64,000 nt of DNA. Origin: Isoetes taiwanensis. Taxonomy: Eukaryota; Streptophyta; Lycopodiopsida; Isoetales; Isoetaceae. Under the pieces are notes generated by a model. That model was not told the origin of the DNA. It was given only the letters and a program-made list of their open reading frames with translations, and ran no database searches. Positions 11,963 through 23,083 of this stretch are shown in pieces. The position numbers were made by a program, and so were the translations under genes. Position 1 is the stretch's first letter; each line of letters begins with the position of its first letter. The stretch is from positions 1,605,467 through 1,669,466 of the forward strand of contig JAJEKV010000017.1 of NCBI GenBank assembly GCA_021234155.1. Reading direction: 5' to 3'.

Positions 11963-12191
11963 TGTAATTGTAGAGAGAAGAAAAATAACTAAATGCAGAT
12001 AATATATTCAATTTTGAAAACTGGTTGAGCATGCCTCAACTGTAACCTATATTGACAGTGAACATACTAATAAACACGACTATTCATATATTCATATAGG
12101 ACGTGACTCTATATGACGCCATGTCATCATATGCCACATCAGCATGACCATGTGACTAAGTTTGAGTTGGTAGGATTGTCATATTGTAATA
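11963..12191 (-). repeat. 5' LTR of the small LTR element
   Basis: Partner of 9709-9914. It carries extra short insertions (for example a duplicated TATTCATA near 12082). The primer site lies about 8 bp inside its inner end. Confidence 0.82.
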
Positions 12192-14874
12192 CTTTTCACT
12201 TCAGAATCGATTCAAAACTCCATAGATCTACTTGGAATGGCTTCTAAACTCCAGAAATTTGTTCAAATCGCACCAAGACTCCACTGGTTCTTGGCCTTTT
12301 TTTTTCATAGGCTTTCAATGCTGCAAAATCATCCAGGTTAAGGCAGATCTATGAATTGAGCTAGGTTGCTGATCTATGGTTTGTTATTCGAACTGCTGCC
12401 ATAATGTTGGCTTGGCTCCTACAGCCAGATTTCAAGCCAGATTAGAAGACTGACTCACTCCTACAGCCGGATTCTATAGCTAATTTCGGATTCTATAGCC
12501 TAAAGCCAGAACAAAGAAGGTTTTGCTGAAGCTTCTGACGAAACAAGAAGCACAAGAGCTTCCGAGGGAAATCCACAGTGGCTTCTCCTCCTCAAGTGGT
12601 ACAATGGAATCTTGGGCTCAAATTTGTGTACCAAATTTTAAAATTCAAAAAAAGGGGGGATCGGGTTATAGAAAGATAAGCATTAAGAAACAATTAAAAA
12701 ATGTTAATATTGGGAAAAGATTCATAAACCAGCTTTTTGGTCCAAAACTTACTTATTTCTGCATGTCGAGTCCCACTTTACTGCATGAGTTCCAATGTTG
12801 CAATGTGACCCACTTTTACCAAAGTTGCTTAGTTGGGATAAAATAGATATATCATAGAATTCCTTCTAGCTTGAGATGCCGCCAGAAGCCACCTACACCG
12901 AGCTCCAAAGCAAGCCAGCAACGAACTAATCCAAGGGGTTGGCTATCTGTATGGATTTAGAATCTCCAAATACACTATCAAAGAGAAAAGATGAATCCCA
13001 AATTCAAGAGTCTATTGGCTTTGAAGAAAAAACATAACTCCAAATGATTTATCCAATAAAAAAATCAATTATGCTTAGCTTGTGGGTTGCTTTTCAAAAT
13101 AAAGATAAAAGAAAAAATCATCCGTTATGTAGTAGCGAAATCAATTCTTCTCAGCCATACCATCTTGCATATCCAAAATAAAAAAGTAAATGCAAGATGC
13201 TTAATCATAATTAGATATTTAAAAAAGAATAACATAATCAGAAACGTCAAAAAGCAAGAAGAGAAAAGAACCTTCCACAAGATCCTGGCTATGAACCCGA
13301 TTGACATAGAAAGAAAACACATGGTAAACCAGAACCTTGCAAATTTAGTATTGGAAAAAAGGTTGAGGCTGATCGATGGAAGACAAGTGTAATGAACTAC
13401 TGTGTAGAACATAAATGAAAGGAAGAGTGAGAGATAGCTATACATATGGCTTGTTCTCCCCGAGAATGCCAATCCGGTGGCCTGAATCGATGACAATTCT
13501 TGTGGTTCCTTCAGTAATTTGTGTAATGGTTTTATTTTCTCTTCATTACACACACATGACTCTCCAATTATTCATAAACACATTATACGAAAATGGTCAA
13601 AGATAAAATACATTACGCGGTTTGGACCCCCAGTGTTTTCAGCCCATCTCGTTAGTTTCTTCTCTAATATTTGGCAATTTTTGCTTGCAAGGGGCTGACC
13701 ATAATAGTTTTGTAGTTGGCTGGATAATTGATATTGCCATCCTTATAGGTTGGCACTACTCTGCTTACTATCCAATCGACTTGTAATCCTTCCTTAAGTG
13801 CTAGCCCGGAGGGTGCACCTATACATAAAGAGGATATAGCGTACATCTGTGCAAATGGTGGCTGAAATACACCCTTTATACAAATTTCAAAGAGTAGTTT
13901 GACATTAAAAAAGTGCTAAAAACACCCTATAATCTCCCTGTGACAATGGCTCAAAAACCCCATGTGAGTCATGCACGTGGGTATCTGGTTGAATAGTATT
14001 GTCAGAATGGGGTACCCGGTTGAATAGTAGTGTCAGAATGTTTGTGACACGATCATATCCCCATTTCAAGAACTCTTCTTGAAGTCTGTGTAGGTCAGGA
14101 GCCTAGGGTGTTGGACTGTTTTCTTAATATTGCAACCCTATACTTTCTAGAATGAGGGGATCGCAACGTAGGATTTTTTTCCAAGATCTTCTAGATACCC
14201 TTGTCAATATCCGCATCATCTTATAGTGATGTGCCGCCATCAAAACCAACACCAGTGAAGGTCCAACCACCAAAAAATGAGGGCTTACCACTTGGCACAA
14301 GGGCTAATCACTCAATCAATATGACAACCTTCTACACAAATGCCCACAACTTCATGAAAGAGCTCATATGGTTGAATGCAAATGGAATATGTAACATTAA
14401 TATTAATGAACAGAGATGACTTAGCAGAGATTAAAAAAGCAAAGGCAATTACAAGTAGAAGTTATTCAGGTGGAAAATATAAAAATTTAACCCTATGAAA
14501 ACACAAGAAAATAAAAATCATATTCAGAAATAATACAACTCCTCTACAAACAGAAAGGCAAATGGATTAAATGAGGAAGGGGAACAAGACCTAAAGGCAT
14601 GTACTATTTGAGCAATCTTGCTCATTCTTGTCATCGCTACATACCAGAACATGTGAATCAAGATACTAGAAGTGGAAAGAAGTCGCATTTAATTAAAGTG
14701 GGTCAGATCTTGACATTTGGAACTCAGACTGAAAAATGGAACTCATACTAAAGAAAAAAAAATTGAATTGAATGCTTGAATAGAATTATACATCAGACAC
14801 CAAGAACTGGGTCACTTGTTTTCCTCATAAACTTTACAAACCACGAGTTGAGAAAGTTTTCAAGTTTTTCAATA
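12192..14874. other. Intergenic region, no identified gene
   Basis: Several frames of 60-142 codons exist (the longest is 13125-13553, minus), but they are compositionally driven or motif-free. A minus-strand run TRIVIDSGHRIGILGENKP (near 13440-13500) reads like protein but I cannot place it. A 31-bp tandem duplication lies at about 13979-14040. Confidence 0.45.
13979..14040. repeat. Short tandem duplication (2 x about 31 bp)
   Basis: GGTATCTGGTTGAATAGTAT and GGTACCCGGTTGAATAGTAG head two adjacent near-identical units, each ending TGTCAGAATG. Confidence 0.8.
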
Positions 14875-17567
14875 TTATCTACCCTCATACAGTGCTAAAG
14901 CATGGAGGTTGTTCATGGCTTTGTCCATCTCCCTTTTGGGGATCTTGTGTGTCTTGTCCTTTGAAATGCGACAAGTTGGATATGACCATACCGCACAGTC
15001 CACCAATTCCCTCCTTTGAGAAGCAACATGATTTTCCCTCCACTTCTTCTCACAGCAGTCGTTGTATTGCTCCTTCAAGTTGCCCTTCTTGTGTCTTCCA
15101 ATGGGCTCCCAATATTGAATTTGGAATCTAGGATGCAACTCCTCTCCATCAGCCAAGGTGGTGGTAACATCAGAGAGTGCCACCCCTAACCATATTGGAC
15201 AATCCTCATCGTCAGGCCTTGCTAGCACAAAGTATCCTTCCTTGATGTCCTCAAAAGGATCTCACTCAGGAAGATCAAACCACTTCGGCTTTGAGGCCTT
15301 GCTTCCCACAAACCACTTGGAGCCATTGTTAGGACCCAAGTCAACTTTCTTAGATGTGCTTGCTGCATCAGAACCCTCCCATCTGGACTCTGGTAAGAAC
15401 CCGTCTCTCAGCTCCCCCACCACATGGCTGTTCCGTTTCTAAGCATATCAGAGCTTTCTCCCAATCATTGATTAGGGAGTCCATGTGATTTTTCTTCAGG
15501 GTGGAGGTGTGCTTTCCATTTCCAAGATCATCCCAGTGTGTTATATAATCCTTGATGCCCGTCACTAGCTGGCTAGAGCCTTTAACAGTCTTGAAGGGAG
15601 GAATTGGTTTTGGCTGCCCTCTAGGAATAAGAACTTCACCCTAGGAATAAGAACTTCACCTGGAGCTCCCCTTTGCCACAACTCGATTCCTTGTACAGAC
15701 TTCCACAACTTATCACCTGGTCTCCACTTATACTGCATGATCGGTATTCCATCCCTAACCCAAAACTTAAACTGAAGTGGTTTTGTGTGTCATGTCAATT
15801 GATCCTTACCATCTAGCAAGTATCCCTCGACAAATGGTTTCCAATATGCAATCTCATCCATCAAGAAAGCCAATGAGTTGGGGTCAATGTAGCTCTCAAA
15901 CACATCCATTAGTTCAGGAGACTAGTCACATTTTCTCTCTTGAGCTTGGTAGAGAAAGTTTCGAAGAATGCATCTATATCATCATGCGTATGCCCAACCA
16001 TCATGAACCCCACCTTCACAATTTTGAATACTCCCACTGCTGTCAAGTATGACATTGCCCCAAACATCCACCTATTCTTGTTTTCTTTCTAGCAATTGTC
16101 CAATTGAACACATAGCTCCTCTGGCAGTTGTTTCTCAAGTAAGGGGAACTCATCCCAAGTCCTCCTTGTTTCTTTCGATACCTTGGATGTGGGCTCCTTT
16201 ACCTACCTTTGGTAATAGAGCAGTTGATCGTCCATCAAAGCCTCAAAAATGGGGGCTGAGGGAGAATACCTCCTCCCTTCTATCGATCCTCTCTCTATTG
16301 TTCTTAAGCAGTTGAAAATAGAACTCACATGGAAATTTGGATCATCCCTCCATAGATCAAGCACAATATGACCATAGGTGCCAGTTCCATGCCCATGTGT
16401 CAAGACACCCACTAGACTTACTTTCATCTGAAAAGCGTTTTGACAATGCTTGGGCAAAGGATCTAGCTTTGGCAAGAAAGGTTTGTGTTGGTCCATCTTA
16501 TCATGAATTATACACAAAAATCTGTCAGGCTTCATCTGGAAAAATGTTCTCCACTACCAATACAACTGTCGACATGATATTTGGTCCCTTTGGTGATCTG
16601 CAAATTGCTCCCTGATTGCCATTCTTTCTTTCTCTATTACAGTTGATGCAAGTGTATCCTTCAATTGAATGCAAGTGTTGCACTTTGAGAATGGCATGTG
16701 TTGCAAGACACACACGTCTGAGAAGTGAGTTTTCCATAACTTACTGAAATGTGATTGAGAAAGAGGCCGACCTCTAGTAGTTTCTAGAATGGAGTTGACC
16801 TCTTTAAGACACTCTTTCTGGATGTAATGTTGTGACCACACCCTTTGGACCACTCGTATACCGTGCTCATTCACCTTTGACTTATGCGGCATAGATTGAG
16901 ACATGTATCTCACAAAGCTCTCGAAGACTGCAATGGCTTTCAAAGTGCTTGCTTTAGGTTTCAAAGTCAGTGCATTGCCATGCTGGAACAACCTGTGCCC
17001 TTTTCTGACCTACTCCCAGTATCTGTAAAATGAAGTCTTGCTCACGCCAAGAATCCACCTCAATGCTCTCATACATACCTTCAGACCCCTCAATTGATAA
17101 AGTAATATTCCTGTGTTTTCATCATAGCAAGAATTTCTATACAAGGAGTAGATGAAATTAAACCTGTCTTTCTGAAGCTGTTCATTGTATTGGGACCTTA
17201 TTTCCACAAGGTCATCCACACTATACTGGACTGTGCAATCTAGAGTGCAACACTCTTGTCCCCTAATTGCTTCTAGGTTTTCTTTAGTTGGTGCCATACT
17301 TTCAATTCTTTGTAAATATCTGTCATTTCTAGCCCTCTTGGGCACCCTTGACTGCCTTCTATGAAAAATGTAGCACCTCTTCCTCGTAATCAAAGGATGC
17401 TCATTCACCACCAAACCTTCCATATTGCCTGGGCTGGGCCTTGGGGTATCTACCTCAGTTGGGCCTTCTAGGTTCTCACCATTCTTATGTGTAATATGTC
17501 TAATTGGCCATCTTAACTGAGTTTGAGACTCCAGCAACCCAGAGCACACAATGCAGTCACTGGGCAA
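14875..17567 (-). pseudogene. RNase-H-fold (DDE-like) transposase, decayed
   Basis: Read on the minus strand this is one long protein broken by several stops and shifts. The N-terminal part (17567-17010) ends with CMRALRWILGVSKTSFYRYW, a helix-turn-helix-like lead. Next comes LSQSHFSKLWKTHF with FSKCNTC (near 16690-16790). IIHDKMDQ (near 16500), GVLTHGHG (near 16405) and DLWRDDPNFHVSSI follow. QLDNC (16092-16106) is followed by KENKNRW, and VGHTHDDIDAFF lies near 15960-16000. The end (15228-14875) carries PIWLGVALSD and IQYWEP. The order D..D..(H-T-H-x-D-I-D) resembles a transposase family that I associate with DUF7869-type proteins; that name is from memory. Terminal repeats were not found. 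Confidence 0.72.
15621..15660. repeat. Exact 20-bp tandem duplication inside the transposase remnant
   Basis: CTAGGAATAAGAACTTCACC occurs twice without a gap. It adds 20 bp to the pseudogene and so is one of its frameshifting lesions. Confidence 0.95.
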
Positions 17568-17624
17568 TGTCCTGTGCTTGGCTTGCTTGGCTCCATTCTG
17601 CTTCTCACATGCTCCCTAAATGAA

Positions 17625-17804
17625 AGAGCACACATTATAACCATATATATAACCATGAACACTACAAAACAATAAACAACAAAATATAACCATAGAACAT
17701 CATAATCATATAAACATATAACATCATAACCATATAACATATCATAACCATATATCATAACCAAATATCATATAATCATATATATAACCATAACATTAAA
17801 ACCA
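17625..17804. repeat. Degenerate AACCAT/ATAT microsatellite
   Basis: Repeated AACCATAT, ATCATA and AACATCATAACC words fill the stretch up to the Helitron. Similar words (CTATAACATTAGAACCATAG) resume at about 23002, right after the Helitron 3' end, so the Helitron landed inside this tract. Confidence 0.8.
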
Positions 17805-18579
17805 TCTTCTTTTTTATTTTAAGATGTTGTTGGGTTCCGTGCCAAAGGGAACGCCGCATCTTACGCCGCATGCGATGTTCCCTTCCACTTTGCGTTCCCC
17901 CTAGCGGGACGCGGGCTGGTAGAATTGAATGCCAAAATTTTTCGAGATTCAATTTGAATTTCGCATGCTTGCTGCTACGAAATTCCTTGGACTCCTCCTC
18001 TGTCTTAGTTTTGGCGCTCAGGTCTCACGGTTTTGGCGCTCAAGGGCGGATTTCTGGAGGTGAGTAGAGTAGAAGCTTCGGATCCTCAGCTGGGTTTTAG
18101 TTTGAGGCTGATTTTATGTGGATTTTTTGTTCTGATCACAGGATTGAGCTGGGTTTTTGTGCTAGGGAAGATCCGGTGCTTGGATTGAAGCGCACAGTGG
18201 TAGTTTTTTATGGTTTAGAATTGAATCAGATATCAGGGATGATTTTTTCTGGGTTTTTATCATCGATCTGAGATGATTTTTTTCGGATTTTTATCACAGG
18301 CCCGATTTGGGTTTTGGGTTGAAACAACAAATCTGAATTTGGGAAAGCTAAGGCTTAAATAAATTAGACGGTAAGAATGAGACAGTTAGTCTGTTAGAGA
18401 GTTATTGTTTAGCTGGGTCGGATTTTTCCAGGTGAGCATTGATTTGAAAATGACTAATACTTGCATTGTTTTGCAGAAGGGTGAAGCCAATAGACGGCCG
18501 GAAGACCTTCAACTGCAGAAGAGGGTTAGTTCATCTCTGCTTTTGTGGATTTCCTTAAAGCTTACTTAGTACTACTTCG
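17805..18579 (+). other. Helitron 5' region, non-coding
   Basis: This holds no conserved Rep sequence. A single frame of 65 codons (17870-18067) has no motif. The segment between here and the Rep C-terminus is where the HUH endonuclease should lie; it appears deleted. Confidence 0.6.
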
Positions 18580-19650
18580 AGCACTATAGCAGATGACCAT
18601 GATGAAGTTCAGCAATATGTCAATGCCAAATACTATTCTGCATCTGAGGGCGCATGGCGGTTGTTCAAGTTTGGATTGCAAGAACAGAATCCTCATGTCA
18701 TGCGATTGGCAGTCCACCTTCCTAATGAGCAACCAATACTGTTCGATGAGAATGCAGACTTAGATGAAGTGGTTAACAATGCACATGACACCACTCTCAT
18801 GGGTTGGTTTAAGGTGAATGCTGCAAATGAATACCCAGTGTCCCAAACTTTGTTGTACCATGACTTTCCCAAGAGCTTTACTTGGAGCAAAGCAACATAC
18901 AAATGGACAATTCGTCAGCGTATACAGGTTATGCCATATGTGGGTAGAATGTACTTTGTGACTCCCTCATAGGGCGAACGATTTTATTTGCGAATGTTGC
19001 TAAGCAATGTACCAGGAGCTACATGTTTTGAAGATTTGAGAACTGTTGATGGTCATTTGTGTGAGACATTCAAGAATGCATGCATCAAGCGAATGATTGT
19101 GAATGATAATTCAGAGTGGTTAGAATGCCTACGAGAAGCATCATCATGGGGTATGCCACGTCAATTGCGACACTTATTTGCTTCAATTCTGTTGGAATGT
19201 AACCCATTGTATCCACTTGATATTTGGAAGGAGTTGGAATATTGGATGGTTGAGGATTTCCTAGACCAAACTGCTTATGATGCTTATTCTAAGACAGTCA
19301 ACTCGAAGTATGCTATTGACTCAAGCGTTAATGGATGTGGAGGATCACATGCAATCAGTTGGAAGGAGCCTAGCAGAAATGGGCTTCAACTTACCAAAAA
19401 CTGTGCTAGACACAACCACACTATTCCAAGAGGAAATGTTCTATGTGAGTATGGATAAAGCCCTATCCGATTCCCAGAAGTTGAACATTGATCAACGGGC
19501 AGTTTATGATGCTGTTCTCAACCATGTGATCGATAAGACCGGTGGTGGGGTCTTCTTTGTAAATGGCCCTGGGGGAACCAGAAAAACATATCTATATAAC
19601 ACTCTCCTAGGGTATGTGCGTGCAAGGGGTTGGATTGCTCTAGCTGTGAC
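18580..19650 (+). pseudogene. Helitron RepHel: Rep C-terminus and helicase N-terminus
   Basis: The product of a full gene would nick and unwind DNA for rolling-circle transposition. Visible parts are YVNAKYYSASEGAWRLF (near 18620), VHLPNEQPILFDENADL (near 18715), a W-rich segment ending GRMYFV (near 18950), then ERFYLRMLLSNVPGA and FEDLRTVDGHL (18975-19060, after an in-frame TAG), and LRHLFASILLEC (near 19170). A frame change leads to LNIDQRAVYDAV (near 19482) and the Walker A motif (near 19562-19595). It reads GPGGTRKT, where the family has GPGGTGKT, so a key Gly is replaced by Arg. Coding stops being Helitron-like after AVTS near 19650. Confidence 0.9.
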
Positions 19651-21115
19651 GTCCCCTACTCATATACGGTGCACTCACCGTATACAAACAGGAGTTCATC
19701 CCCCATACCAGCTCCATGCTGATACAAGGCCCTCCACGTGTCACTACAACCTTGACGAGTTCCAGTGGGAAGAATGAAGGGGTCATTTTACCCTGCTCCC
19801 CCGTGGCCTACCTATAGTCTGCAAGCGTAAAACATATATGTAAGTACAAATACATCACATCACATGACCATCACGGCGATGGCTCACCACATATCCGTAT
19901 AGACAAAGATCAAGACATCATATATGGAGATCCTACCCAAGGCTCGGACTCAAGAGGAATGATCGACGCTTGGGTCTCGTAAGTCATCATGAGCATGTAA
20001 TTCATGGCAAATGGATTTGGTCGACATAAGAACATGGCTTAGGGTAGTCCACTCCATCCGCCCCTCCCCATGCACACTTTGCAGAGTAGGTTGAAAAGTC
20101 TTGGGACTTGATCAGAAGCCCACGGATGCATAGCCAGAGGGGCTACTCCCCGGGTTGCATCTCCCCAGCCCGGGATGGGGCAGGTAGGGATTGCTCCCAC
20201 CGGCAGGTTGGCATGCCGGCTCAAGGTGACTAGAGGGCCACCGCCTGCATCGACCAACTCCATGGAAGGTGTCCACCACCCCAAGAGTGTCGAACCCATG
20301 CAAAGCCCGCACGCAGCGGGCGAGCATTAGGTCTAGTGCACTGTAGTCCCCGATAGGCTTTACTACCAGAGGGACGTGATCATGAGCCAGGACATGCACC
20401 TCCTTGTAAGCCAGTCTGGTCCCTCCACCCACAACTAGGTTTGGTTCTTGTACACATGCCGAATTTAATAGTGCATTAAAGAGGGCTAGCTAGGAGCATC
20501 AACTACTAGGCTTTTAAGGCCTCTACCCCCCTTCCCAATACAGTGATGCCACAGCGATCATCATCACATACATATCATAGAAGAACTAAAGAATAAGATC
20601 TAATCTAAATCACAGAGTTAGGTTCTTTAGTTATGCCTTGATATCTAGAGGTCTAGATGGCTGCTATGGGCAATTCAATAGGCTAAACCTACTTATTCTA
20701 TGTCTGGGAGGCGGATTAGACTATTGAATTGGCAAAATACCTGATCCCTGGCTTGCTCCTCCTGGTCTGAATGCGTCCATGCTGCAGAACTGCTTGAAGA
20801 TGAAGCTAGAAAGAGAAGCTGATGAGCTAGGCTGCTCAGATAGACTTCGGGAGTCAAGATTGGCTCTTGGATCAAGCAAAACAGAGCTCTAGAAGGCTGT
20901 GGACGAAAATGGAAAGTTAGGGTTTCATTTGCTTTATATAGACTATAAGTTAAGGCTAGGGTTTCCATTAACCTTTGAGCATGTGGGATAAATGGGTGTG
21001 GCCCACTTGCCTATATTAATTAAGTGGGCTAAAGTGTACACATGAATAAATGTGCACACCCTTGCAAGTTGCCCCCTAGGGTGCTACTTGCTTGGCTACA
21101 CGTCGGCGTACAATC
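19651..21115. other. Foreign segment replacing the middle of the Helitron helicase
   Basis: About 1.45 kb lies between helicase positions just after Walker A and the later GLDALEQQAFADYLLSIGDG region, while roughly 170 residues of helicase (Walker B region) are absent. The segment is GC-rich in places and carries LTR-like text on the minus strand, but I could not find matching ends or a target duplication. It may be a solo LTR or other element plus a deletion. Minus-strand frames here (20039-20432, 20693-20968) have no known motif. Confidence 0.55.
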
Positions 21116-21983
21116 AAACTGCGCGGGTTTAGATGCGCTTGAACAACAAGCATTTGCTGACTACTTATTAAGTATAGGAGATGGGTGTGAACCAACGTTT
21201 CCGGAGAAGGGTGTTGATATGGTGCATCTCCCGCAGGATATATGTCTTGGCTCAGATGATGTGGATGATTTAATTCAGGACATATTTCCTGATATCCAAC
21301 AGAACTGGAAAGAAGTGATTTTCTGGACACATCGTGCTATACTATCGCCTTTGAACTATTTTGTTGATGAGATCAATAAGAAGGTGGCATCTCTGATCCC
21401 TGGAGAGACGACAGATTACTTTAGTGCTGATCGAGTCATAGACACGGATGGCCAGCAAGCAGGTCTATATCCCATTGAGTTTCTTAATGCACAAACTCCA
21501 AGTGATGTACCGCCCCACGAGCTAAACCTGAAGATGGGAATGATTGTAATGTTGTTGAGGTCTACATCATTCAAGAAGGGGCTGTGCAATGGAACACGAT
21601 TGATTATACGAACGCTGGGAAGACGTGTCATTGAGGCAGAGATAGTAACTGGGACACACGTTGGTGATACTGTGCTCCTATCACGCATTTCAATTGTGCC
21701 TACCGATTCAGGTTTGCCATTTCAGTTTGAAAGGGTGCAATTTCCTTTGCGGTCGGCCTTTGCCATGACCATAAACAAGTCCTAGGGCCAGACAATGCAT
21801 AAGGTGGGGCTATATCTTCCAAAGCCTTTCTTTACGCATGGACAATTATATGTGGCATTCTCAAGGGTACAAAATCGACAAGGAATTCGGGTTGCTATCA
21901 AAGTCCCACCATCCATGCCTCAAGAAGACGCCACTACAGTTTCAAGGTTCACAAGGAACGTGGTTTACACGGATGCTTTGTGA
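21116..21983 (+). pseudogene. Helitron Pif1-like helicase, C-terminal half
   Basis: The frame includes FADYLLSIGDG (near 21150), HLPQDICL (near 21222), VIFWTHRAILSPLNYFVDEIN (near 21318), YPIEFLNAQTPSDVPPHELN (near 21470), LKMGMIVMLLRS (near 21528), LCNGTRLII (near 21582) and the last helicase motifs AFAMTINKS*GQT (21760-21790), LYVAFSRV (near 21850). The stop in the AFAMTINKS*GQT motif (family: INKSQGQT; TAG for CAG) is a single-base lesion. The final codon TGA lies just before a GTAAGT donor-like site at 21989. Confidence 0.92.
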
Positions 21984-22103
21984 TGGAGGTAAGTGTCATG
22001 TCCTCGACTAACGTTGTAATGTCCATATATTGTATGTATATGTGTTTTTCTTCAAAGGTTTTCATGCTTCTTGGATGTTTATTGGTCTTCTGAATGTGTG
22101 CAG

Positions 22104-22717
22104 ATCATGAAGCCCTACACACCTTTTGTACCTCGGGAACTTGGAAATCCTAAGCCAAGGGCGATAGTTCAAGTACATCGTAGGGATGGTGAGTGTAAGA
22201 TTTGTTAGTTCCAACAATAACAATTGCTTATATGCTTCTTAATAGGATATTCTATCATTTATTAAGAAGTTCATCAATGCATGTTTCCTATCTTTTTCTG
22301 AAATGATATCTTATTATTGTAGGGAGTTATGCGATAGTTGATAACACACGTTGGCGTGTTGCTGTGTTGGAGTCAAAAAAGTTCCCCTCTAAGTATACAT
22401 GCAGGGGAACTTGCTTCACGCCAGGAGGCATCACACACATTGGTGTTTGTGATGGGAGACGGCTCAAGGCTTGGGCATCGATTCCACATGACGCAGTTGG
22501 TGATTACGAGCTTCCTGAGTTCCTAACAAAGCATAACATTGTTGTTGGTACACCTGAGTCGCGCGTGTAGGACATGGTATCAGAGCATGTTTACACGTTC
22601 ATGTTCGCCACCATAGGCACGACGGGAGGAGCTTCTATACCTATCGGCTTCACAACTGAGCTTCACATCGAGCCGAGGATGTTCCTAGAGTTCTTTGGGA
22701 CAGGTTCTTCATGATGT
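22104..22717 (+). pseudogene. Spliced C-terminal domain of the Helitron, unknown function
   Basis: After a probable intron 21989-22103 (GT...TGTGCAG) an 85-bp exon (22104-22188) encodes KPYTPFVPRELGNPKPRAIV. A second probable intron 22189-22322 (GTGAGT...TATTGTAG) follows. The next exon continues in phase: SYAIVDNTRWRVAVLE, FPSKYTCRGTCFTP, THIGVCDGRRLKAWA. A TAG at 22568-22570 interrupts it, and the frame goes on through MVSEHVYTFMF and IGFTTELHIEPRMF to 22717. The phase match supports real splicing. Plant Helitrons can carry single-strand-binding (OB-fold) domains, but I see no decisive motif; it may instead be captured host sequence. Confidence 0.6.
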
Positions 22718-22960
22718 GGATCCATTGAGATTGACGGACATAACCTCATTTTGCACTAAAAATATTTTGTATTTGCGTATAGAACCAGTATATTTGTTTA
22801 ACATTTTGTTTGAACTTCATATTATGTGTACACTTTTAAAAAGTGAAGTTTGTTCAGTATCTCTATTTCCACCTACACATATATTGCCTTCGATGCATTG
22901 TGCACATTCACGACACCACCACAACTAACGCACATAAATGCCCTCATATGTCCACGACTA

Positions 22961-22991
22961 ATGCCCGGCATCGCCGGGCACACGTTTCTAG
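22961..22991 (+). other. Helitron 3' terminal hairpin and CTAG end
   Basis: Stem TGCCCGGC/GCCGGGCA with loop ATC (22962-22980), then CACGTTT and CTAG. The next base, 22992, is host T. Confidence 0.93.
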
Positions 22992-23083
22992 TAAAATATT
23001 AAAACTATAACATTAGAACCATAGAATATATAAAACATTATAAAATTAAATATATTCTTTTGGCGACGTGCCAATTCCTCAGC

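Larger units (their letters stand above)
9709..12191 (-). mobile_element. Small LTR retroelement (TRIM/LARD-like), minus strand
   Basis: Two direct repeats of 206 and 229 bp bound a 2.05-kb interior. On the minus strand the interior begins just past the 5' LTR with TGGTATCAGAGTC (11942-11954), a match to the common initiator-tRNA-Met primer site of plant LTR elements. A purine tract GAAAGAGGG (9915-9923 on the complement) sits directly before the other LTR, which then starts TGTTAGAACATG. No gag or pol domain is recognisable. The LTRs differ by indels, so the copy is old. The target duplication is unclear because of the T-rich flanks. Confidence 0.82.
17805..22991 (+). mobile_element. Helitron rolling-circle transposon, damaged
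   Basis: The 3' end shows the Helitron hallmark: a GC hairpin TGCCCGGCATCGCCGGGCA (22962-22980) followed 7 bases later by CTAG (22988-22991) and a host T. A start TCTTCTTTTT at 17805 is preceded by host A, giving the A/T insertion point, and the same repeat tract lies on both sides. Inside are the end of the Rep region (18580-19060), a Pif1-like helicase in two parts (19100-19650 and 21116-21983) and a spliced C-terminal part (22104-22717). The catalytic HUH motif of Rep is missing and the helicase middle is replaced by about 1.45 kb of other DNA, so it is not autonomous. Confidence 0.9.

Noticed and set aside
13125-13553. 142-codon minus frame
   Set aside because: Mostly a hydrophobic low-complexity run from T-rich sequence; the protein-like part near 13440-13500 is in another frame and could not be identified.
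17513-17764. Minus frame with repeated MIYGYD/YGYDV
   Set aside because: Translation of an AACCATAT-type microsatellite, not a protein.
19643-19654. TGTGACGTCCCC as the start of an LTR
   Set aside because: The same bases encode the expected helicase residues AVTS, and no matching end or 5-bp duplication was found.
22573-22584. TGGTATCAGAGC, identical to a tRNA-Met primer site
   Set aside because: It lies in a reading frame that continues the Helitron C-terminal domain, and there is no LTR next to it.
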